The notes under the pieces: model-generated
What the model saw: only the letters and a program-made list of their open reading frames with translations
What the model was told of the DNA's origin: nothing
Databases searched by the model: none
Part shown: positions 26,900 to 35,075 of the stretch, one piece after another
Numbering within the stretch: the first letter of the stretch is position 1
How the letters are laid out: every line of letters starts with the position of its first letter
Assembly: GCA_022768695.1 (NCBI GenBank)
Contig: JALEPO010000050.1
Span: 1 to 54,470, forward strand
Origin: Clostridia bacterium
GTDB taxonomy: Bacteria > Bacillota > Clostridia > UBA1381
Direction of reading: 5' to 3'
DNA length: 54,470 nucleotides
Position numbers and translations under genes: made by a program

Positions 26900-27268
26900 T
26901 TAAAGAACTTCCGGAGCCAATGATAGAATCTTCATGTACTCTTTATCTCTAAGCTCTCTTGCAACAGGGCCAAAAATACGAGTACCTCTCGGGTTTTTGT
27001 CATCTCTTACGATAACTGCTGCATTTTCGTCGAATCTGATATATGAACCATCAGCACGCTTTGACTCTTTAACAGTTCTTACTACAACAGCCTTTACAAC
27101 GTCACCCTTTTTAACAACGCCGCCCGGTGTTGCCTTTTTAACGCTGCAAATGATTTCGTCGCCAACTGCTGCATATCTTTTCTTGGAACCGCCCATTACA
27201 CGGATACACATTACTTCCTTAGCGCCTGTATTATCAGCCACTTTTAAAAGTGTTTGTTGTTGAATCAT
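26900..27268 (-). CDS. rplN: 50S ribosomal protein L14
   Basis: L14 lies at the subunit interface. The 122 residues begin [20 protein letters not shown] and contain [14 protein letters not shown] and [15 protein letters not shown], matching the highly conserved family. A purine-rich ribosome site (AAGGAGG) precedes it; 30 bp behind rpsQ. Confidence 0.97.
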   Translation of the reverse strand: MIQQQTLLKVADNTGAKEVMCIRVMGGSKKRYAAVGDEIICSVKKATPGGVVKKGDVVKAVVVRTVKESKRADGSYIRFDENAAVIVRDDKNPRGTRIFGPVARELRDKEYMKILSLAPEVL

Positions 27269-27297
27269 TTCAAACTTCCTCCTTCCGGGACTGTTAA

Positions 27298-27555
27298 TTA
27301 CTTAACTTTTTCTACTATTTCAACCAATCTCCATCTCTTATCCTTTGACAGAGGTCTTGTTTCCATTACCTTTACTGTATCGCCGATTGAGCAAGTATTT
27401 TCCTCATCATGCGCCTTTAGCTTATAGGTCTTCTTTACGATTTTTCCGTATAGCGGATGCTTTACGTTGTATTCAATAGCAACTACGATTGTTTTGTCCA
27501 TCTTGTTGCTTACTACTTTACCAATCTTAACCTTACGGCTGTTTCTTTCTTCCAC
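27298..27555 (-). CDS. rpsQ: 30S ribosomal protein S17 (GTG start)
   Basis: S17 is a primary 16S rRNA-binding protein. Read from GTG 27555 it has 85 residues, the usual length, starting [20 protein letters not shown] and including [28 protein letters not shown] lies 9 bases before this GTG. A longer frame back to 27579 begins with TTG and contains the ribosome site inside the coding region, so I reject it. Confidence 0.93.
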   Translation of the reverse strand: MEERNSRKVKIGKVVSNKMDKTIVVAIEYNVKHPLYGKIVKKTYKLKAHDEENTCSIGDTVKVMETRPLSKDKRWRLVEIVEKVK

Positions 27556-27611
27556 AGATAAGTGCCTCCTTTCAGACAATCTGAATTCTATCTACTCGAT
27601 TATAACACTGT

Positions 27612-27653
27612 CAATTACTTGCAGCGCAAGTAATTGTGCCTGTTCAAACAGGC
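27612..27653. repeat. Two small palindromes in the rpsQ-rpmC spacer
   Basis: CAATTACTTGC-AGC-GCAAGTAATTG (27612-27636) and GCCTGTT-CA-AACAGGC (27638-27653) are back-to-back perfect hairpins, placed just after the rpmC stop at 27663. The first shares the ACTTGC-nnn-GCAAGT core with the rpsE-rpmD spacer. No T run follows. Confidence 0.55.
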
Positions 27654-27662
27654 ATTAGCCTG

Positions 27663-27866
27663 TTACATTGCAGAACCTTCAAGTTCTCTTTCATGAATGA
27701 TGGTTAAAATACGAGCGATAGTCTTTTTAACGTCACCAATTCTTTTGGGGTTTTCCAACTGATTAATAGCGTTCTGAAATCTCAGGTTAAACAGCTCCTG
27801 CTTGCTATCAGCCAACTTTTCTTCAAGCTCTGCTGTTGATAACTCTCTAAGCTCATTTACTTTCAT
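27663..27866 (-). CDS. rpmC: 50S ribosomal protein L29
   Basis: L29 is a small helical protein at the tunnel exit, near the trigger factor and SRP docking site. The 67 residues start [20 protein letters not shown] and contain [20 protein letters not shown]. It follows rplP by 2 bp. The gap to rpsQ behind it is about 107 bp and carries two hairpins. Confidence 0.97.
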   Translation of the reverse strand: MKVNELRELSTAELEEKLADSKQELFNLRFQNAINQLENPKRIGDVKKTIARILTIIHERELEGSAM

Positions 27867-27868
27867 TC

Positions 27869-28291
27869 TTATTCACCATCCTCTGTCTCACGTTTTACAA
27901 ACTTACACTTAATCGGTAGCTTGTGCATAGCAAGACGCATAGCTTCTCTTGCCACTTCCTCGCTAACGCCGGCGATTTCAAACATAACTCTGCCCGGCTT
28001 AACTACTGCTACCCAGTATTCTGGTGCGCCCTTACCTGAACCCATTCGAGTTTCAGCAGGCTTTCTTGTAACCGGCTTATCCGGGAATATCTTAATCCAA
28101 ACCTGACCGCCACGCTTTGTATATCTTGTCATAGCGATACGGGCTGCCTCAATCTGTCTTGAAGTAATCCATGCCGGCTCTGTTGCCTGTAAGCCAAACT
28201 CGCCGTTTGATACAACGTTACCGCGTGTTGCCTTACCCTTCATTCTGCCGCGCATAACTCTTCTGTATTTTACTCTCTTAGGTAATAACAT
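27869..28291 (-). CDS. rplP: 50S ribosomal protein L16
   Basis: L16 helps shape the A site of the large subunit. The 140 residues begin [20 protein letters not shown] and include [20 protein letters not shown], the conserved loop. Its first base overlaps the last base of the rpsC stop codon, typical of coupled translation. Confidence 0.97.
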   Translation of the reverse strand: MLLPKRVKYRRVMRGRMKGKATRGNVVSNGEFGLQATEPAWITSRQIEAARIAMTRYTKRGGQVWIKIFPDKPVTRKPAETRMGSGKGAPEYWVAVVKPGRVMFEIAGVSEEVAREAMRLAMHKLPIKCKFVKRETEDGE

Positions 28292-29019
28292 TAGGATCTT
28301 CCTCCCTTCGGTCTTCTGTCGCCACGACGACGGTTGTCACGTCTGTTGTCAGCGGCCTGTGCAGCGGCTTCCTTCTGTCTGCCATCTGCCACGTTCAGGA
28401 TTTCACCCTTGTAAATCCAAACCTTAACGCCTAAGATACCGTATGTTGTCTTTGCTTCTGCAAATCCGTAATCAATATCAGCTCTTAGAGTCTGTAGAGG
28501 AATTGTTCCCTCGTGATACTGCTCTGTTCTTGCAATTTCTGCGCCGCCTACACGACCTGAAACCGCTGTCTTGATACCCTTAGCGCCAAGTCTCATTGTT
28601 CTGCCCATAACCTGCTTCATAGCACGTCTGAAAGAAACACGTCTTTCAAGCTGTGCAGCAATGTTTTCAGCAACAAGCTGAGCATTAGTGTCAGGTGACT
28701 TAACCTCCATAATGTTTACGTTAACAGTCTTTGAAGTAAGCTTTTCAACCTGAGCCTTTAGCTTATCAATTTCTGCGCCGCCACGACCGATGATGATACC
28801 CGGCTTAGCAGCATGAATTGTGATATAAACCTTGTTCTGCTTTCTCTCGATACCGATTTTAGCAACACCTGCATCGTAGCAAGCCTTTTTAATGAACTTT
28901 CTTATATTGTAATCTTCAACCAACTGGTCTCCGAACTCTTTTTTACCGGCGAACCACTTAGAATCCCAATCCTTAATAACTCCGACTCTAAGTCCATGCG
29001 GATTAACCTTCTGTCCCAT
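28291..29019 (-). CDS. rpsC: 30S ribosomal protein S3
   Basis: S3 lines the mRNA entry channel. The 242 residues start [20 protein letters not shown], contain a KH domain ([20 protein letters not shown]) and the C-terminal domain with [20 protein letters not shown]. The tail is rich in Arg ([16 protein letters not shown]), longer than the core fold and probably disordered. Confidence 0.97.
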   Translation of the reverse strand: MGQKVNPHGLRVGVIKDWDSKWFAGKKEFGDQLVEDYNIRKFIKKACYDAGVAKIGIERKQNKVYITIHAAKPGIIIGRGGAEIDKLKAQVEKLTSKTVNVNIMEVKSPDTNAQLVAENIAAQLERRVSFRRAMKQVMGRTMRLGAKGIKTAVSGRVGGAEIARTEQYHEGTIPLQTLRADIDYGFAEAKTTYGILGVKVWIYKGEILNVADGRQKEAAAQAADNRRDNRRRGDRRPKGGRS

Positions 29020-29039
29020 GAGTTAACCTCCTTTTCCTA

Positions 29040-29378
29040 TTAGTCTTCCATTTCCTTTAATACTAAAGTGATATGGCTGGTTCTCTTTAAAATTTTGAAC
29101 GCTCTGCCCTGAGCATGCGGTTGAATTCTCTTTAAAGTAGGACCCTGTGTTGCGTAACATTCAGCAACGTATAACTTGTTTTTATCCATACCATTGTTGT
29201 TCTCTGCATTAGCAACAGCTGATGCAAGAAGCTTTGATAAATACTCGCTCGCAGCCTTTGGTGTATTATCAAGGATACCCTTGGCAACATTTGCGGGCTT
29301 GTTTCTGATCAAATCAAGCACGATTTTCACCTTTCTCGGTGAAATACGAGCATAACGTAATGTAGCACGTGCTTCCAT
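29040..29378 (-). CDS. rplV: 50S ribosomal protein L22
   Basis: L22 reaches into the peptide exit tunnel. The 112 residues start MEARATLRYARISPRKVKIV and end with PHAQGRAFKILKRTSHITLV, whose hairpin loop is the site of macrolide-resistance changes in other species. 20 bp ahead of rpsC. Confidence 0.97.
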   Translation of the reverse strand: MEARATLRYARISPRKVKIVLDLIRNKPANVAKGILDNTPKAASEYLSKLLASAVANAENNNGMDKNKLYVAECYATQGPTLKRIQPHAQGRAFKILKRTSHITLVLKEMED

Positions 29379-29448
29379 CTCGGAATTCCTCCTTTTCCCT
29401 ATTTTTTGGAATTTATATAATTAGTAAACTTCACATTAATGCGGTGCA

Positions 29449-29721
29449 TTATCTTGATGTCTTTGCACCTGCGTGTCCCTTATAGGTTCTTGTCGGAGCG
29501 AATTCGCCCAATCTGTGACCTACCATGTCTTCACTAATGAAAACCGGAACATGCTTTCTGCCGTCATGAACGGCTATTGTATGACCTACCATTTCAGGGA
29601 AAATTGTGGAAGCTCTTGACCAAGTCTTTACAACCTTCTTTTCATTAGCTTCGTTCATTGCGTCAATTCTTTTCATTAGACGTTCTTCAACGAAAGGTCC
29701 CTTTTTAAGTGATCTACCCAT
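29449..29721 (-). CDS. rpsS: 30S ribosomal protein S19
   Basis: S19 is part of the 30S head next to S13. The 90 residues read [20 protein letters not shown], then [20 protein letters not shown] and [18 protein letters not shown]. 70 bp separate it from rplV; 39 bp from rplB. Confidence 0.97.
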   Translation of the reverse strand: MGRSLKKGPFVEERLMKRIDAMNEANEKKVVKTWSRASTIFPEMVGHTIAVHDGRKHVPVFISEDMVGHRLGEFAPTRTYKGHAGAKTSR

Positions 29722-29760
29722 TTAACTGTTCCTCCTTTCGAACAATCATATAAGAAACAA

Positions 29761-30594
29761 TTATTTCGCGTTTCTTCTCTTAACGATAAACTTATCTGAC
29801 TTATTCTTATGCTTTCTTGTCTTAAGACCAAGAGCAGGCTTACCCCACGGAGTAACCGGTGCCGGACGTCCGATAGGTGACTTACCTTCACCACCACCAT
29901 GCGGATGGTCATTCGGGTTCATAACAACGCCTCGAACAGTCGGTCTCCAGCCCATGTGACGCTTTCTGCCGGCCTTACCGATAGAAATGTTTGAATGTTC
30001 CTGATTACCAACGATACCGATTGTTGCCTTACAGTCAAGACGAATCATTCTAACCTCGCCTGAAGGAAGCTTAACCTGAGCATAGTTGCCTTCCTTAGCC
30101 ATAAGCTGCGCACTGTTGCCAGCACTTCTTACAAGCTGAGCACCTCTGCCCGGATATAATTCAATGTTGTGAATTAATGTACCAACAGGTATATCCTTAA
30201 TAAACAAAGCGTTACCCGGCTTAATATCTGCGCCTTCGCCTGATACAACAACGTCGCCGTCCTTCAAGCCCACAGGAGCGATGATATATGCCTTTTCGCC
30301 GTCTTCATACTGAAGCAAAGCAATGTTAGCTGATCTGTTTGGATCGTACTCGATACCGATAACAGTTGCTGGGATACCATCCTTGTTTCTTCTGAAATCG
30401 ATAATTCTATATTTTCTTCTATTGCCGCCGCCTCTATGACGAACAGTAATTCTACCGTATGAGTTTCTGCCGGCGTTCTTCTTCTTCTTAGCAAGAAGTG
30501 AACGTTCAGGTGACTTCTTTGTGATTTCACTGAAGTCTGAAACTGTCATAAATCTTCTGGCAGGCGAAGTAGGATTATACTTTTTAAGTGCCAT
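29761..30594 (-). CDS. rplB: 50S ribosomal protein L2
   Basis: L2 is needed for subunit association and peptidyl transfer. The 277 residues begin [20 protein letters not shown] and contain the conserved [20 protein letters not shown] loop including the functionally important histidine. Length is normal. 76 bp behind rplW. Confidence 0.97.
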   Translation of the reverse strand: MALKKYNPTSPARRFMTVSDFSEITKKSPERSLLAKKKKNAGRNSYGRITVRHRGGGNRRKYRIIDFRRNKDGIPATVIGIEYDPNRSANIALLQYEDGEKAYIIAPVGLKDGDVVVSGEGADIKPGNALFIKDIPVGTLIHNIELYPGRGAQLVRSAGNSAQLMAKEGNYAQVKLPSGEVRMIRLDCKATIGIVGNQEHSNISIGKAGRKRHMGWRPTVRGVVMNPNDHPHGGGEGKSPIGRPAPVTPWGKPALGLKTRKHKNKSDKFIVKRRNAK

Positions 30595-30670
30595 TATCCT
30601 TTACTCTCCTTATTCTAAATTATTGCGTTAAACCATATATACCGTTTTTGCAGTTTTTCGACTTAACAAA

Positions 30671-30973
30671 TTACATTTCAAAGAATTCGATTGTCTTGCT
30701 GTCAGCAGCAAGAGTAACAACCGCCTTCTTCCATGAAGGACGTCTGCCCTCATTGCGGCCCATTCTCTTAAGCTTGCCGGTAAAGTTCATTGTGTTTACC
30801 TTAGCAACCTTAACACCGAATACTTCTTCAACAGCTTTCTTTATCTCAATCTTGTTTACACTCTGAGGAACCTCGAAGGTATACTTCTTGATTTCATTAC
30901 CTTCTCTGTCAAAAACAGGCTCCATGCTGTGTTCTGTGATGATAGGTCTTCTTAGAATATCGTATGAATTCAT
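30671..30973 (-). CDS. rplW: 50S ribosomal protein L23
   Basis: L23 sits at the tunnel exit and binds trigger factor and SRP. The 100 residues begin [20 protein letters not shown] and include [20 protein letters not shown] and [20 protein letters not shown]. It shares one base with the end of rplD. Confidence 0.97.
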   Translation of the reverse strand: MNSYDILRRPIITEHSMEPVFDREGNEIKKYTFEVPQSVNKIEIKKAVEEVFGVKVAKVNTMNFTGKLKRMGRNEGRRPSWKKAVVTLAADSKTIEFFEM

Positions 30974-31596
30974 TATGCAAGCACCTCCTCAATCTTAGCT
31001 ACGGCATCCTTTGAAATGATGAATGCATCATGGTTAAGAATGTCATATGTGTTAAGTGTTCCAACGTGAGTCGGTGTAACACCCTTGATGTTTCTTGCTG
31101 ATTTGTAAACCTTTTCGTCAGCCTCAGCTGTTACGATAAGCGCCTTATTGTTGATTTCAAGACCCTTTAGCAAAGCTGCAATCTTAGCTGTCTTGAACTC
31201 ATCAACGTTCAAGCCGTCGATTACATATACTTTATAATCAGCATACTTAGCTGATAGAGCGCTCTTTAAAGCAATTCTCTTTACCTTCTTATTTATGCTG
31301 TAGCGATAGCTTCTTGGCTTAGGACCTAAAGCTACGCCGCCGCCTGTCCACTGCGGAGCTCTGATACTACCCTGTCTTGCACGGCCTGTACCCTTCTGTC
31401 TCCAAGGCTTTGCACCGCCGCCGCGTACTTCTGTACGTGTCTTTGTTGACTGTGTGCCTTGTCTTTGATTTGCAAGATAGTTTACTACTACTGTATGCAA
31501 AACTGTTTTATTCACTTCAGCAGCAAAGATAGCGTCTGAAACTTCCATTGAGCCGGTCTTTGCGCCTTCCATGTTATATAAAGCCACTGTAGCCAT
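30973..31596 (-). CDS. rplD: 50S ribosomal protein L4
   Basis: L4 lines the exit tunnel with L22. The 207 residues contain [20 protein letters not shown] and [20 protein letters not shown], the conserved tunnel loop. In E. coli L4 is also the repressor of the S10 operon, by attenuating transcription in the leader. The terminator in the leader of this operon (32808-32847) makes a similar role worth testing, although Firmicutes are not known to me to use L4 this way. Confidence 0.97.
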   Translation of the reverse strand: MATVALYNMEGAKTGSMEVSDAIFAAEVNKTVLHTVVVNYLANQRQGTQSTKTRTEVRGGGAKPWRQKGTGRARQGSIRAPQWTGGGVALGPKPRSYRYSINKKVKRIALKSALSAKYADYKVYVIDGLNVDEFKTAKIAALLKGLEINNKALIVTAEADEKVYKSARNIKGVTPTHVGTLNTYDILNHDAFIISKDAVAKIEEVLA

Positions 31597-31624
31597 TATA
31601 TTTCCTCCTTTCCAATAACCTCGA

Positions 31625-32251
31625 TTATGCCTTTACGCTGTTTCTGATTGTAACAAGACCGCCCTTGTTTCCCGGAACTGCGCCCTTAACAAGGATTAAG
31701 TTCTGTTCAGCGTCTACCTTAACAACCTCTAAGTTTTGGATTGTAACCTTTTCGACACCCATGTGTCCGGGAAGTACCTTACCCTTCAATACTCTGCCTG
31801 GGTTTGAGCACATACCCATTGAACCGGATACTCTCTTACTCTTTGAACCGTGAGTCATAGGACCTCTGTGCAAACCGTGCTTCATCGGGCCGGCAAATCC
31901 CTTACCCTTTGAAATACCGCTTACATCAATCTTTTCTCCGGCTGCGAAAATGTCAGCCTTGATTTCATCGCCTACGTTCAAGCTTGAGCAATCGTCAAGT
32001 CTGAACTCTCTGACATACTTTTTATTAGCAGTGTTTGCCTTTGCGAAATGACCCTTCTGCGGCTTATTAAGATGCTTTTCTTTAACATCGCCAAAGCCTA
32101 CCTGGACAGCTTCATATCCGTCTGTTTCAACAGTCTTCTTCTGTGTAACAACACACGGACCTGCAACGATAACAGTTACAGGGATAACCTTGCCGCCTTC
32201 GCCAAAGATTTGAGTCATACCAATCTTTGTACCTAAAATTGCTTTTTCCAT
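31625..32251 (-). CDS. rplC: 50S ribosomal protein L3
   Basis: L3 is an assembly initiator whose tip reaches the peptidyl-transferase centre. The 208 residues start [20 protein letters not shown] and include [20 protein letters not shown] and [21 protein letters not shown] 145-bp spacer separates it from rpsJ and contains only a weak TTTGCG/CGCAAA hairpin. Confidence 0.97.
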   Translation of the reverse strand: MEKAILGTKIGMTQIFGEGGKVIPVTVIVAGPCVVTQKKTVETDGYEAVQVGFGDVKEKHLNKPQKGHFAKANTANKKYVREFRLDDCSSLNVGDEIKADIFAAGEKIDVSGISKGKGFAGPMKHGLHRGPMTHGSKSKRVSGSMGMCSNPGRVLKGKVLPGHMGVEKVTIQNLEVVKVDAEQNLILVKGAVPGNKGGLVTIRNSVKA

Positions 32252-32396
32252 GATTTTTCCTCCTTAACAGTTATTGGTTTGCGTTAAAAGCACCGCAAAC
32301 ATGACCTGCATCATAGTAAGCGTGTGAGCTTGCCCACCGCAAACTACTGCACTTTCGGTGTTTTAAACAAGTTCTGAAATTCTCCGTATCGCTGAA

Positions 32397-32711
32397 TTAC
32401 TTCTGGATTACATCAATTTCAACGCCTGCCGGTAGATCAATCTTAATCAATGCTTCCATTGTCTTAGCGCCCGGAACCACGATGTCGATTAATCTCTTGT
32501 GAGTTCTTCTTTCGAACTGCTCACGAGAATCCTTATACTTATGAACCGCTCTTAGGATTGTGATGATTTCCTTGTCTGTAGGAAGTGGAATAGGACCTGA
32601 TACCTTAGCTCCTGTTCTCTTTGCAATCTCAACAATCTTTTCAGCTGACTGGTCAAGTACCACATGATCATAAGCCTTTAACTTGATTCTGATTTTTTGA
32701 TTTGCTGCCAT
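32397..32711 (-). CDS. rpsJ: 30S ribosomal protein S10
   Basis: S10 is a head protein of the 30S subunit and, as NusE, a transcription antitermination factor. The 104 residues begin [20 protein letters not shown] and contain ISGPIPLPT-like [13 protein letters not shown] and HEQFERR-like [15 protein letters not shown]. The start at 32711 has AAGGAGGG 6 bases upstream; a longer frame to 32729 begins inside the leader. First gene of the cluster, behind a leader of about 320 bases with an intrinsic terminator. Confidence 0.96.
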   Translation of the reverse strand: MAANQKIRIKLKAYDHVVLDQSAEKIVEIAKRTGAKVSGPIPLPTDKEIITILRAVHKYKDSREQFERRTHKRLIDIVVPGAKTMEALIKIDLPAGVEIDVIQK

Positions 32712-33035
32712 ACTTTTCCCTCCTTGCAAAATAAATTGTACGTTGTAATCTGCACGACAGCTACTTTAGAAAATTGCACACACTGCCGGGTGTTTCGCAC
32801 CACCCATTTAAAAAAGCTCAAACCTTGCGATTTTCAAGTGTTTGAGCCGCATATAGTCAATTTCTGTCATACTATTCCTTTGCATCAAATTTACGCAAGA
32901 CACAGGTATAGCGTACATTTTCGGAATAGCGTGACAAGACTGCCGCCCGGTTTCTTGAATCGGACATTCTCCACGGAAAAACCGGCACCATTCGCCGCAA
33001 CCTCCCGCTTCATCGTTTGTTCAAGTGTCACAACG
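32712..33035 (-). promoter_or_regulatory. Structured 5' leader of the S10 operon (candidate attenuator)
   Basis: Between the promoter (33042-33070) and rpsJ lie about 320 transcribed bases without a convincing gene. In minus-strand RNA, GUGACA (33026-33031) can pair with UGUCAC (32931-32936), enclosing a second stem CCGGTTT (32979-32985) with AAACCGG (32947-32953). A strong terminator follows at 32808-32847, then a weaker stem GGGTG/CACCC at about 32785-32805. The arrangement is that of a cis-regulatory attenuator, but no known leader family is recognised. Confidence 0.5.
32808..32847 (-). terminator. Intrinsic terminator upstream of rpsJ (attenuator)
   Basis: On the minus strand GCTCAAAC (32840-32847) pairs with GTTTGAGC (32815-32822), extended by CTTG/CAAG inside with one bulged base to a 12-bp stem, and TTTTTT (32810-32815) follows. 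It ends about 97 bp upstream of the rpsJ start codon. I found no strong promoter between it and rpsJ, so full expression of the operon would require read-through or antitermination. Confidence 0.75.
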
Positions 33036-33041
33036 TCTATA

Positions 33042-33070
33042 ATTATACAGGATTCTTCCGTATTTTGCAA
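33042..33070 (-). promoter_or_regulatory. Promoter of the S10-spc-alpha cluster
   Basis: TTGCAA (33065-33070), 17 bases and TATAAT (33042-33047) on the minus strand. It lies upstream of the structured leader and downstream of the hydrogenase terminator, so it is the likely main promoter of the whole ribosomal cluster. Confidence 0.7.
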
Positions 33071-33095
33071 GCTTTTTTGCAAAAAAACTTCATTA

Positions 33096-33121
33096 AAATT
33101 TCTACAAATTTGTAGAAATTT
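33096..33121. promoter_or_regulatory. 26-bp perfect palindrome upstream of the S10 promoter
   Basis: AAATTTCTACAAA (33096-33108) is followed directly by its exact reverse complement TTTGTAGAAATTT (33109-33121), with no loop. The perfect dyad, about 25 bp upstream of the -35 box, looks like a binding site for a dimeric regulator or an UP-like element. Confidence 0.5.
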
Positions 33122-33148
33122 CAAATTCTTTTTTGTGCAGTTTGACAG

Positions 33149-33181
33149 ACATATTTTTTACACAAAATGTAAAAAATATGT
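33149..33181. repeat. 14-bp inverted repeat in the hydA-rpsJ spacer
   Basis: ACATATTTTTTACA (33149-33162), loop CAAAA, and TGTAAAAAATATGT (33168-33181) form a perfect hairpin. The rest of 33122-33344 is AT-rich and shows no convincing gene. Confidence 0.55.
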
Positions 33182-33344
33182 TATTTGTAATTAAATTGTA
33201 ATATAACTTAGCATTTATCTGATTAATTTTCCGATAAAAAAGATTTTCTGTTATCAACCTGACAACCCAATCTTGGAACAATAAGGAAATCTTTGCTTTG
33301 AATAAGCAAAATACCTCATCATATGAGTAATTTCCTATTCTTAT

Positions 33345-33376
33345 ACAAAAAACCGGGCGACAAATCCCGCCCGGCT
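33345..33376 (-). terminator. Terminator of the hydCBA operon
   Basis: On the minus strand CCGGGCG (33368-33374), loop GGATTTGT and CGCCCGG (33353-33359) is followed by TTTTTT (33347-33352), 6 bp after the hydA stop. Confidence 0.88.
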
Positions 33377-33381
33377 TATAA

Positions 33382-35070
33382 TTATTTCTGATATTCAACG
33401 TGTAACAATTCGTGATTTCTGCCCTTTATAATTTCATCGTAAATTATCTGAACAGTCGGATTTTTTTCTGAATACTTAATCTGTATTCTCTCATCGGTAT
33501 GATACAGGCCCTTAGCACGCTTATCTCGTTCAGGGTGCATAGCAAACGGCTGACCGGCTCCACCTATACATCCCTCAGGACACGCCATTACCTCAATAAG
33601 GTCATAATAAGCCTCTCCGTTTTCAATCGATGTTATTAATTGCTCCGCAACAGCAAGACCATGAACCACGCATATCTTAAATTCTCTGTCACCAACGTTT
33701 ATTACTGCTTCCTTTATTTCCTCTTTACCGCGTATTCCAACAAACTTAATATCCTTAATCGCTCCGGAGCTCTTATCCTCACTGCACTGACGTATAACAG
33801 CCTCCGCAACACCGCCCGTTACACCGAATATAACACCTGCGCCACTGCCGCCCATATCAAACGGATAGTCAAGATACTCATTTTCAAGGTCGGCAAACTG
33901 AATACCCGCTTCTCTAATCATAGTTGCCAACTCCTGTGTAGTAAGCGATAATTCAATTATGCGCTTACCGTCCACAGTAAACTCAGGGCGCGCCGCCTCA
34001 TATTTTTTAGCTGTACACGGCATGATAGCAACGGAAATAAGCTCTCTGTCATCACCGTCATCAGTATGCATCTCTTTTAATATGCTGCCAAACATCTGCA
34101 TCGGGGATTTGCAGCTTGAAATATTATTGTTAATAAATTCGGGATGCTTTTTCTCAGCATATCTTATCCACGCAGGGCAGCACGACGTAAACATAGGGAA
34201 AGGTCCGCCGCTCTTAACTCTGTCAAGAAATTCAGCCGCTTCCTCCATAACAGTCATATCCGCTCCGAGAACAGTGTCGTATACCTTATCTACACCCATC
34301 ATTTTCAAAGCGGCAACAGTTTTTCCGAGAACATTTTCACCATGCTCCATACCAAATTCATCGCCAAGGGCAACTCTTACCGCCGGCGCAATCTGAACTA
34401 CAACCTTCTTTGAAGGATCATTAAGATATTTCCACATAAGCTCAGACTCGTCCTTAACAGTTATCGCACCCGTAGGACAAACAGCCGCACACTGACCGCA
34501 GTTTACACAATCTGTGTCGCAAAGCTTCATATCAAACGCCGGCATAACCTGCATCTTTGAGCCTCTGTGTGCAAAATCAATAATTCCCAGTCCCTGCTTT
34601 TCGCGGCATACACGAACACAGTCACCGCACAGAATACATTTATTAGGGTCACGAACAATACTCTTACTGCTTGTGTCGCGCTCCATGACAGGACGCGTAT
34701 CCTCAAAACGAATTTTCTTCACACCAAATCGTATTGCAAGCTCCTGCAAACGGCATGAACCGCTTTTTGAACAGGTAGTGCAATCACGGCAATGCGAGGA
34801 AAGCAGCAATTCAAGAATCATCTTTCTGTGCTTCTGAAGCGCAATTGTATTTGTCTTTATCTTCATTCCATCTCTGGGCTGCGTTGAGCAGGCTGCTTCA
34901 ACTCCTCCCCATTCATTCTCCACAACGCACATTCTGCACGCGCCGTATGTGGAAAGCTCTGAATAATAGCAGAAGGTAGGCATTTCTATTCCGGCTTTTC
35001 TGATAACCTCAAGGACATTTTTTTCGCCCTCAATTTTAACCTTCATACCGTCAACATACATATATCCCAT
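33382..35070 (-). CDS. hydA: [FeFe]-hydrogenase catalytic subunit (HydA of a HydABC complex)
   Basis: This subunit makes H2 at the H-cluster. The 562 residues hold an N-terminal [2Fe-2S] domain (TFCYYSELSTYGACRMC), a His-Cys cluster (HCRDCTTCSKSGSC), two [4Fe-4S] motifs (CILCGDCVRVC, CVNCGQCAAVCPTGA) and the three H-cluster loops: FTSCCPAWIRY, MPCTAKKYEA and EVMACPEGCIGGAGQP. A small C-terminal Fe_hyd_SSU part follows. The last loop has GGAGQ where GGGQ is most usual. The start at 35070 has GGAGG 10 bases upstream. With HydB and HydC it should oxidise NADH plus reduced ferredoxin together (electron confurcation), which is inferred from the gene set. Confidence 0.93.
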   Translation of the reverse strand: MGYMYVDGMKVKIEGEKNVLEVIRKAGIEMPTFCYYSELSTYGACRMCVVENEWGGVEAACSTQPRDGMKIKTNTIALQKHRKMILELLLSSHCRDCTTCSKSGSCRLQELAIRFGVKKIRFEDTRPVMERDTSSKSIVRDPNKCILCGDCVRVCREKQGLGIIDFAHRGSKMQVMPAFDMKLCDTDCVNCGQCAAVCPTGAITVKDESELMWKYLNDPSKKVVVQIAPAVRVALGDEFGMEHGENVLGKTVAALKMMGVDKVYDTVLGADMTVMEEAAEFLDRVKSGGPFPMFTSCCPAWIRYAEKKHPEFINNNISSCKSPMQMFGSILKEMHTDDGDDRELISVAIMPCTAKKYEAARPEFTVDGKRIIELSLTTQELATMIREAGIQFADLENEYLDYPFDMGGSGAGVIFGVTGGVAEAVIRQCSEDKSSGAIKDIKFVGIRGKEEIKEAVINVGDREFKICVVHGLAVAEQLITSIENGEAYYDLIEVMACPEGCIGGAGQPFAMHPERDKRAKGLYHTDERIQIKYSEKNPTVQIIYDEIIKGRNHELLHVEYQK

Positions 35071-35075
35071 CTGAA

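Noticed and set aside
32890-33018. A 40-codon frame inside the S10 leader (starts MKREVAANGAGFSV)
   Set aside because: No ribosome site before its ATG, and it overlaps the predicted stems; more likely untranslated leader.
33102-33398. Minus-strand frame across the hydA terminator and the spacer palindromes
   Set aside because: It reads through a strong terminator and AT-rich inverted repeats and lacks a ribosome site.
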